Source of the DNA: Protaetia brevitarsis
Taxonomy: Eukaryota; Arthropoda; Insecta; Coleoptera; Scarabaeidae
DNA length: 64,000 nucleotides
Direction: 5' to 3'
Assembly (NCBI GenBank): GCA_004143645.1
Contig: RXPK01000083.1
Location: 2,216,228 to 2,280,227 of the forward strand
Of the stretch, positions 56,331-64,000 are shown one piece after another. The translations under genes and the position numbers were made by a program. Position 1 is the stretch's first letter. Each line of letters opens with the position of its first letter. Below the pieces are notes generated by a model, which saw nothing but the letters and a program-made list of their open reading frames with translations, was not told the DNA's origin and made no database searches.

Positions 56331-56990
56331 GAGTTCGATCTGACAACTTAGAACTCGATCCCCCACTTCACCCCCCCAGAGTGGGAGGGGAGACAACTTT
56401 GAAATCTTAAATAGGAACCCCCATTTTGTATTGCAGATTCGCATTCTACGCCATCAGGTATGTAGTTTATGTTTGAAACTTTTTTCGATTCGTAACAGAT
56501 TACGCTGTAATCGCAAAAAAAAACATGATTGTGAACGTCTAGAAAAAATACACAAAAAAGAGAAGCAAGCAAACATAATTTTGTGTTTCCTTATTATGTA
56601 TTACATTATATATTGAGTTCGGCACTATTCAGTGACCCCCCCTACATTATAACAAATCTTATTAAGATCTTTTTTTGATTTGATGCAGTGTTTTAGAGGT
56701 ATTCCGTTGTCTCAACTCACACTGTATATATACATGTATAAATTCACCTTCTCTTCTTTTCTCCGAGAATTACTTAAAGGACGTTTCAGTATCATCTTAG
56801 CTACCTTTTCCTGCTTCTTGTCACTACTGGCCTTCGAAGTTCTCGAAAGTGTGGATGAAACGTCCAAAAGAAAATCCATGACACAGTTCAAGCTCGGAAG
56901 CTCAGCGCAGTATAATATAATTATTGAAAATTTAAGTAAGATTATTAGTTAATTTCGATCAGTACATACTATATTTTTTTTTTTTATTTT
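56331..56990. other. Unrecognised frame, otherwise non-coding
   Basis: The plus frame 56680-56952 includes LLAFEVLESVDETSKRKSMT and could be a decayed coding piece, but no family was recognised. Confidence 0.3.
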
Positions 56991-57060
56991 GCGTTCATAA
57001 AAACGCAATTGTAACACGCTTTTGCGTATCGAAAAGTGCTTCATTGTGATACGCCTTTTT
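56990..57060. repeat. Two adjacent hairpins 3' of the recombinase pseudogene
   Basis: TTGCGTTCATAAAAACGCAA forms a 6-7-bp stem. Immediately after, GCGTATCGAAAAGTGCTTCA..GATACGC forms a second 7-bp stem. They lie about 60 bp downstream of the end of the minus-strand recombinase frame and could be its 3' processing structures or element ends. Confidence 0.5.
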
Positions 57061-57164
57061 TCATTTCTATAGGTTGGCTGTATTGAACACATTATGACAG
57101 AAAGCAAAATTGACGTTTAATGCATGTAAATTGTAAATACTTTAATCAAAAATTCTATACAAAT

Positions 57165-58336
57165 TTAGTTTACATTGTTATTGTTATGAAACGTGGAATT
57201 ACTGTATACATTTACACTGACGGAACAAGTATCTTGAGCATGTATTGTTATGCCAGGCAAATTCTTCGTAACAAAGTTTTGCTGAGTTATGTTATTGGCT
57301 TTAATGGTAGACTCTTGTGATTGAGAATCATTCGATGATATAACTCTAGAATGACCAGATGTACTTGGCCCTGATAAGTTGTGCGCTACAGCCACTTTAC
57401 TTTTCATAGATGTTTCGATGTAACCCTCAGCTACCGCAGATGACTTCCATCCACCATGACGTTTTATAGTCAGCAAATCACTGCCTGCGTCTGCTAAGTG
57501 TGTAGCACTAGAACGTCTGAAGCAATGTCCAGTATAAAGCTCTGAATTGGGCAATTTTAGAAAATCAGCTATTAATTTAGGCATTTTGCCAATCGTATTA
57601 ATTCCAATCGGGCACGATATACAATAACCATTGCGATATGTAAGGAAGAATCTTGAATGATTAATATTTTTTGGTCGCAGGGCGACATATTTTTAATTAA
57701 AGTAATCCATCTTTCATCCGTAATTGCAAAACTCTTACGATATTATTTTTTGTTTTAGGTACTGTCACCAAAATAATATCACTCTTAAATTCTAAATCAT
57801 GTATGGACATATTTGTTAATTCATCTCGTCTACACGCACCTGTGTAACCCATTATTAAAACGATCTAAAATTAAATCCATTACATAAAAAATTACATTTT
57901 GCAAATAATATCGTACCTTTATTGCTAAATACAATGCGTCAGAACGCGTTCTTCTATAAATTTATTAATATCTTCAATGCATAAAATTTTAGATTTCTTA
58001 GCCTAATATCCCTCAGAGAATCGTTTTTAAATAGGCTTGTAATTTAATATATTTTGATATGTCTGTATTTTTATAAATGGAAAGCAAGAACGAAGCATGA
58101 AATACATAGACCATAAGTAGAAGATTTCTATTTTTACCTTGTAATTCAAAATATGCCAATAAAATGTTTTCAGATATTGTGTTGACATTATTCTGTACAG
58201 CCCATAGTTCAAATTGATGGTAGCATTTTTCATATACTGCTTTTGATTTTTTCGGTAATAAATTTATGACGGCGTTATCCGCAATTTCACGCAGTTGTGG
58301 TGACGTACAAGATAAATTTGTCTCAGTATCACTCAT
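57165..58336 (-). pseudogene. Crypton-like tyrosine recombinase, interrupted
   Basis: 58336-58013: MSDTETNL, then NLLPKKSKAVYEKCYHQFEL, the core-binding SAM-like N-terminus, shifting frame twice near 58150 (LWSMYFMLRSC) and ending in ISKYIKLQAYLK. A stop follows (SEGY*AKKSK). Near 57850-57820 MGYTGACRRDELTNM carries the first catalytic Arg. A GT..AG gap of ~57 bp just upstream (57917-57861) could be an intron. 57584-57165: YTGHCFRRSSATHLADAG (His-x-x-Arg), TIKRHGGWKSSAVAEGYIE with His/Trp and the nucleophilic Tyr, then a Ser/Asn-rich tail. The layout fits eukaryotic Crypton-type recombinases. Inactive through stops and shifts. Confidence 0.82.
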
Positions 58337-58530
58337 TTTTTACAGTTTACAGAGACTATATTATGAAATATATTGTTTAAACAATTTAAATAGCCGAATT
58401 TGAATTTGAATTCGTCAAATGTCAATCGTATGTCAATGTGACCAACTTCATATAAAAATAAAACTCAACATTTTTAATGAGATTTTTATTAAGTATTTAT
58501 TATCAATTTATAAAGCAAAATAGAAAAAAT
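58337..58530. other. 5' flank of the recombinase pseudogene
   Basis: AT-rich, with GAATTTGAATTTGAATTC-type short repeats and no clear element terminus. Confidence 0.4.
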
Positions 58531-58660
58531 AGTATAAAGGACTCGTTTCATAAGGCTTTTTGTCGCACTCGTTCATTAGAAAACTCGCCTGCGGCTCGTT
58601 TTCTAAACTTGAACTCGTGCGACAAAATCATGCCTTATGAAACTCGTACTTTAATATACT
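58531..58660. repeat. Large near-perfect palindrome
   Basis: Arms of about 60 bp: GTTTCATAAGGC (58545), TTTTGTCGCAC, GTTC and TTAGAAAAC are mirrored by GTTTTCTAA, GAAC, GTGCGACAAAA and GCCTTATGAAAC (ending 58643). AGTATA/TATACT sit at the outer edges and a CGCCTGCGGCTCG centre is tightly paired. The frame at 58477-58701 crosses it and is not a gene. It could be a foldback element, a cruciform-forming site, or part of the neighbouring Crypton-like element. Confidence 0.9.
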
Positions 58661-61600
58661 ATTGTATCTTTGTATTTCATATTTCAGTCCTATTATTTTA
58701 AATGGTGTAAATTGAAAAAGATTCATGTCAGTCAAAACGTCACTGAGAAAAAAATAGAACATTGCAAAAATAAATATTAGCTTGATTTACCGGCTTTTAC
58801 AAGTTCCATTGTGTAGTTCCATTTAGTTATAGCACTAACCTGATATGAATCTCGACGCATTAATGAACCCGTTTTAGTTACAAATAAGCAAATATTGTTA
58901 AATTGTTAAAATGATAAGAAAAATTTTCCGTTTTTTTCCTTGCCGACAGCTTTTGTCGGCTTACTTCAATGGGACTACCGCCATTGTTTAGCCTCTGAGC
59001 CATTATTTAACTACGATAGCTCTAAGGCGGTAAACTAAAAATGTGCAACAAGCAGATATTTACCTTAGCAAAGCATATACACAAACACATACCTAAGAGT
59101 CAATAAAATCTGGTTGATAACACTATTAAAGATGCGACATACATTATATATATATATATATTTTTAATTACAACAGGAGTATTTACCGAATTAAACTCGA
59201 TTGCTTTGGTAGTTTTTTTTAGAAATTTCTTTTATAAAATAAACCTTAACTCACGCGATAATAGATAGATTAACGTGGGATTCCGAGAAGAACTGCTTCC
59301 AAGTGCACGCAATATGCTCGCCTCCCATTATATTATCAGCACTGCCGTTCATCATTCGACCCTTTGCTATGTCAACGGGTGTATAGTTTCAATTTTACCC
59401 GGGTCTTTCCGTCCGTTGCGATGCGACCGTATGTAGGAGGTGGTCCGATGAAAAATTTAAGGTTGTTTATAGCTAATAAATCACTTACGTGTTTATCGAA
59501 GGGATAAACTAACAAAAACTAAAGCTGGAGATGGAAAGCAAGAAGTTTGAAGGTTAGGAAGCACTCCGAGAACACACACGATAGTTATATTTTTGTTATT
59601 TATGTGAGAGTATGACGCTGTTGTTCCATATATGACTGATTTTGAGATTTACATGTCTCTTGACGGAAAGTTCATGTTTCGCTGGAGTATAAAATGCGTA
59701 TTCGTATAAAATTTAAACTAAACAAAATGGATTCCAATTACGTCATCGTCATAACAATAAGACTATTCGATTTGCACAAAACGTCAGGCAGGGTAGTCGT
59801 ATGTATGCGCGTATTTTTTTTGTACATACAAGATAAGTAATATTTTATGCTGTCAATTCGCCGATAGTAGAAGAAAATTTAACAGAAAAATATTATTACA
59901 TTCTATTTACATATTATTACCTCTGGTACAAATCGAACAATCTTACGCCAATACGTTTCATGATTGCCTATAAATAATAGTTTTCAATGGTAAAATTCTG
60001 AGAAAATAACAAATTTATAGATCTGCAACTTCCGGAAAATCTTTAAAATGACTTGTAATAATAGATTTGCAAAAATAGTTATTCTGTGCATATTTCCATG
60101 CGAAACTGCTTATATGCATCTATATTCAGGTAGATCCAAAAGTTATAAAAATTGACAGTGCAATCACTTGCATGTGTGTATGTCATTTGTGTATTTTATT
60201 TAAACCTGATTTTAAATTAAAATGTTTAACCAATAAAGGGGCTTCTAACCCGAATGAAGAGACAAAATATTATAAGATATTTTTAGCTAATGGAAAATTA
60301 CTATACATCTAAATGTAAAATTATTTGTTACATTACAAGATAATTACATCAGCAAGAAGTGGAGAAAAAAATGATAAAACTGCCAAATAGAGCAGAAAAT
60401 CCACCTGTGTGCCACAACATAAGAAGAAGAAGATATTCCACATATACTTACTTATTAATATTATGTGGAGTGAAACTTGTACGATATGGGCTTATGGTAT
60501 GCCACACCTCATCTGAATCCAAGGATAATATGTAGGACAAATACATAGTAAATACAAAGTATGTCAGCAGATCATTACGATGACAAGGTTTCTACTAAGA
60601 ATTTTGCACTTGTTTTAATTTTTGTTATTAAATATTGCTGCTTAAATGTAAGTACTAAGTAACTCCATTGATGATTATTTACATTTTTTAACCATATTGG
60701 AAATGAGTAGGATATAATGTAAAATCTAGTTACCTTACAATATATAGCATGTGATATTTATACAACTTTATTAAGAGTGTTGATATCGAAAAAATAATGT
60801 GGAGAATATGAGTTTGTAGTTCAATTTCTTTAATTTGTCTTTATATGCCCCTAGTTCTTACATTTAAGCGATGATATGTTCTAAATAAGATGTTATTCTG
60901 TACCTCACTTTGTAGAGATTTTCTGATTGGAAATATTATGTGATAAAGGCAAAGTATGAAAACGTGAAGAACATAGAAAATGGACTGTCTCAGCTGAAAG
61001 AACAAATTTGCAAACATTGACGGATGTTTTGCATTACAGAGTTAAAGCTAAAGAATTTGAATTCAAATAATTTATTATTTTATGTAATAAAAAACAAAAC
61101 ATTGAGAGAAAATATAGTTTATTTCTTTATGTTTATTTGTCTTATATAACCCTGTCTTCTCAATTTCGAATAGTTGCTTTTCATAGACCTAAAATACACA
61201 AATGCGTCTACCATAGATAATTATTATATAATAACTTTAATTTTGTTCATTTTTATTTTCGATCTTGAGCTTTTTCTTAGAAATTACATAAGATTTCGCT
61301 CTTGACATATTTTAAAGGTGCTTACAGCCCCAATTTCTGTCACCATATGAAAAAATACAACTTAAAGTCAAAAAGAGAAAATTTAGAAACTTTTTAAAAT
61401 AAAATTAAAAAATCGCCGAACTAATTTAAATAAAAAGAGTTTTGTTTAAAACTTTCAATTTTTCAAACTTTTCGTTCAGTGTCATCTAGTGCCATCTATG
61501 TATACTACAGTGAATAATAAATGTTCGAATTTTAGACAATGTGAAGTCTGGTAAGTACAATAAATTCTGAATTAATTAAGTTATTTATTAATAGAAAACA

Positions 61601-63080
61601 TACATTTTGATCTGCCATATTTATTTTTTTAATTTAATTACAATAACGACCCAAAAGGTAACGAACTCTCTACACTATTGGCATCACTTATTCAGAATAG
61701 TGTTGCTATTGCATCTGTTCAGCGATTCTACACCGGGTTTTTTTTTTTGCCTGTGCACTATTATAGTTTCAAAATAGTAAACCATAATGAAATATTTTAA
61801 GCCCAAGACACACAACCTAAACACTTATATTATTTGCGAGTTAACAAAAGCTCTTCTCTTACATTGTTTATGGCTTGTACGCGAGAATAAAGGTTGTCAG
61901 ATCTGGTAAACGTCAAATTTTACCTAACCGAACAATCGTTTCGCGAATGTTCACTTTCAACGTGCGCCGGCAACGTCGCAATACTTTCTAACCTGCATAT
62001 ACACATATATATCGATAAATCCGTCTGCTTTATTGCCCAAACCGTCGTAAAATAGTGTGAAACGTTTGTTGTTATAGACGTTTTTAGTACGGAAAAACTA
62101 TATTTATCCTCGCACTGTAAAACCGTAACACTTACGCCGAAATGGCGCTTTTCAGAAGAGTGGTTCATTGTCTATTATGAAATATGTCTACCGCGTAGGA
62201 TCAACAAGTAACTATGTAATATATCGGGCGATAAAGATGGTTGAAATAAAGCGTTAATAAAATAAATATCCTAGAGCTCGTGCCACGTCGTAAATTACTC
62301 GCTGTTTATCTTAATTTATTAAGTAATATATCCCTCTATATATTGTATATGTGCGTAAGAATAGATGCTCGTTATATAATACGTTATTTTCCCTGACAAA
62401 TTGCAGATGTCTACTCGCAGTCTGTGCGATACACGACCCCTATAGTAAGTAGTCTCAGAGAACTGTCATCGTAGAAGACGTGGGTAAAAATACCGCGTTA
62501 GTTGCCGGAAGTATTCATAGACGTCGCCGTGTTTGTATTTCGTATGTCTATGCCTGTCTCTATGTTTTGTATATATACTATTTGTTGTGTTTGCAATATT
62601 TAAAAACACTTCACCGTCGAAAGCAAATATACAAACGTTTAATGGCGTGTTGTGTTTAAAACATGTTGTTCTAGTTGCGTGTCTGTCCTGCTGTGTAAAC
62701 TATTTTCGTAAAAAATCACCATTGTTGAAGGATTCTTTTTTTTTTTTCATGTCCCCGATATATAAAATAATATATTGGACAGGCTGGAAAAATTGTAATA
62801 ATGTAAAAAGAAGATTAAAGCCAGATGTTTGTTGACATGTTTGACATTTAGCTCTCACAAGGAATAAAATGATTCGAGAAAATTGCTAAGCCCGTTTTAC
62901 ATTATTAATAATTATACGGTTACAATTCGCTATATTTCCCTAACTGCTGATTCACAATGATGGTAACGTTAATGTAATGGTAACTATTATAATTCATAAT
63001 TATAACAACCATAAAATTGTGGGTAGCCGGATATCGTAAAATGGAAAATATGTTCAAGGTTAGATTTGTAATCAAAATTA
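58661..63080. other. 4.4 kb with no recognised gene
   Basis: Unique, mostly AT-rich sequence. A (TA)n run lies at 59137-59161. GC-richer patches at 59270-59460 and 61900-62500 have overlapping weak frames (61920-62168 minus, 62533-62835 plus) without known domains. This is the longest element-free stretch of the window and may be host intronic or intergenic DNA. Confidence 0.45.
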
Positions 63081-63084
63081 CAGA

Positions 63085-63245
63085 ATGTTCTATTTTTATG
63101 CGGTGACATACAAATTTACTTGTCGTTTCCAATTACATAGTAACATACAACTTGCCGTTACTAAGATTACCCAAGAATTAGATGCTATTTACCGTTTTTC
63201 AGTTAATCATTCGTTGGTTCTTTATCCTACTAAGACTAAAGCTAC
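63085..63245 (+). pseudogene. LINE RT scrap, same family as 26.4 kb
   Basis: A plus-strand frame reads LAVTKITQELDAIYRFSVNH then SLVLYPTKTKA, matching LAVSRITQDLDAIYRFSVNH at 26.5 kb. The upstream YADD motif is mutated. It fuses at about 63245 to unrelated sequence. Confidence 0.75.
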
Positions 63246-63369
63246 GCACATTAAACGACCCGAGAAGGGATCTTGCCGGTGTCACATATGCCAAACTATC
63301 GATTTGTTAGCAAGCAGGTGGAAAGGCATCCCGATGGATGACTTTTGGTACATCAACAAATATCTCGTG

Positions 63370-63450
63370 CCACCTAGCAAATACAGGTTACAAGTCACTG
63401 TTCACAATCTTCAAATTAGATAACAGAGAGGTCGCTAGGATCCAATGAAA
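63370..63450 (+). repeat. Repeat shared with 51838-51911
   Basis: CGTGCCACCTAGCAAATACAGG .. CAGAGAGGTCGCTAGGATCCA aligns collinearly with the 51.8 kb sequence. Likely one end of an unidentified element. Confidence 0.5.
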
Positions 63451-63461
63451 CAATCAATATA

Positions 63462-64000
63462 TACAGGCTGATTCTCAATATATGCGACAAACTTTAAGAG
63501 CTGATTCCTGAGGTTATTTTGATCATAAAAGTTCATAAGAACATATGTCCAAAATCGCTTAGTTCTAAAGTTGTACAATGTTTAATAGTAAGTTACATAA
63601 TTAATGTTTTTATTATAAATTAACAAAATAATTAGTAAAACACAATTAACTTATACTAACTGTTGAAAATGACCGCTCCCAACTGCAATACAAGCTTCTA
63701 TCCGTCGTATTGACTGGCGAGTCCGTTCTAAAATACCAGGGGCATTTCGAATTGTTTGAAAAGCTGTGATAATACGATTTCTCAGTTCATCGACATTTTC
63801 AATGGGAGTCACATAAACTAATGATTTAAGGTGACCCCAGAGAAAAAAATCCAAAGAATTTAAGTCTGGAGACCGAGGAAGCTACGGTTGTGGACCTCCC
63901 CTCCTATTCACCGATCTGGATACGTATTGTCCAAAAACTCGCGAGCAACTAAACTAAAATGCGCTGGAGCACCGTCATGCATAAAATACATTTGTAATCT
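63462..64000 (-). mobile_element. IS630/Tc1/mariner-type element, cut by window edge
   Basis: A left terminus TACAGGCTGATTCTCAATAT at 63462 with a ~190-bp untranslated region, then a minus-strand transposase fragment running off the window. From 64000 it reads MYFMHDGAPAHFSLVAREFL (second catalytic Asp). After frame disruptions near 63900-63870 comes RSPDLNSLDFFLWGHLKSLV, then IENVDELRNRIITAF, ending in FQQLV at 63651. At least two breaks, probably inactive. Related to but distinct from the 19.2 kb transposase. Confidence 0.85.

Noticed and set aside
56680..56952. 90-codon plus frame as a gene
   Set aside because: No recognisable family; start context and neighbours give no support. Kept only as an unrecognised frame.
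61920..62835. Frames at 61920-62168 (-) and 62533-62835 (+) as small genes
   Set aside because: No domain, no splice or promoter support and low-complexity content.

Overview
The window looks like AT-rich nuclear DNA of an insect. The evidence is the mix of degenerate non-LTR retrotransposons (jockey/CR1-like, I-like with RNase H, one RTE-like), IS630/Tc1/mariner-type, hAT, PIF/Harbinger and Crypton-like DNA elements, a tRNA-derived SINE, and an arthropod-style initiator (TCAGTC) in an LTR. A beetle is possible, but nothing here proves it. No complete host gene was recognised. Nearly every long open frame that can be interpreted is a broken transposon gene. The remainder is AT-rich unique DNA with a few GC-richer islands that could be regulatory DNA or 5' exons of unseen genes.

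Layout. 0.1-1.3 kb: first of five copies of a ~1.1 kb solo-LTR-like repeat. 1.8-3.0 kb: T-rich tandem duplication and a TTCCC-rich tract. 4.7-6.3 kb: 5'-truncated RNase H LINE (RNH-A) with a 14-bp target duplication. 6.7-8.9 kb: a 58-bp minisatellite split by RNH-A, which is itself split by a jockey-like LINE. 10.9-12.0 kb: another jockey-like 3' end. 12.3-18.9 kb: three copies of a 1.4 kb repeat (repeat C), one inverted, with a GC-rich spacer, an LTR copy and a SINE. 19.2-21.2 kb: mariner-like transposase remnant, then a PIF/Harbinger deletion derivative. 23.5-29.9 kb: MITEs, LINE scraps and one Tc1-like MITE inside a LINE. 31.6-33.4 kb: hAT element. 33.5-35.8 kb: RNH-A 3' UTR split by RNH-B with a 12-bp duplication, then an RTE-like LINE. 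37.3-41.3 kb: a jockey-like LINE split by two LTRs. 42.3-49.2 kb: LTR copies 4 and 5, RNH-B, small MITEs and a possible orphan exon. 49.3-51.7 kb: the best preserved LINE. 52.1-58.7 kb: long inverted repeat, TIR element, Crypton-like recombinase and a large palindrome. 58.7-63.1 kb: essentially featureless. 63.1-64 kb: LINE scrap and a mariner-like element cut by the window edge.

The most striking signal is a 456-bp solo LTR at 38343-38798 (minus strand), bounded by TG..CA and a 4-bp duplication. It contains a packed array of heat-shock-factor pentamers (TTC/GAA in 5-bp phase), a TATAAATA box and an arthropod initiator at the expected spacing. It is laid out like an hsp70 promoter, which suggests a heat-inducible LTR retrotransposon. 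Other leads are hairpins with compensatory changes in the five-copy LTR-like family and its GTAC target duplications, hammerhead-like CTGANGA..GAAA motifs at five places, and a ~130-bp near-perfect palindrome beside the Crypton-like gene.
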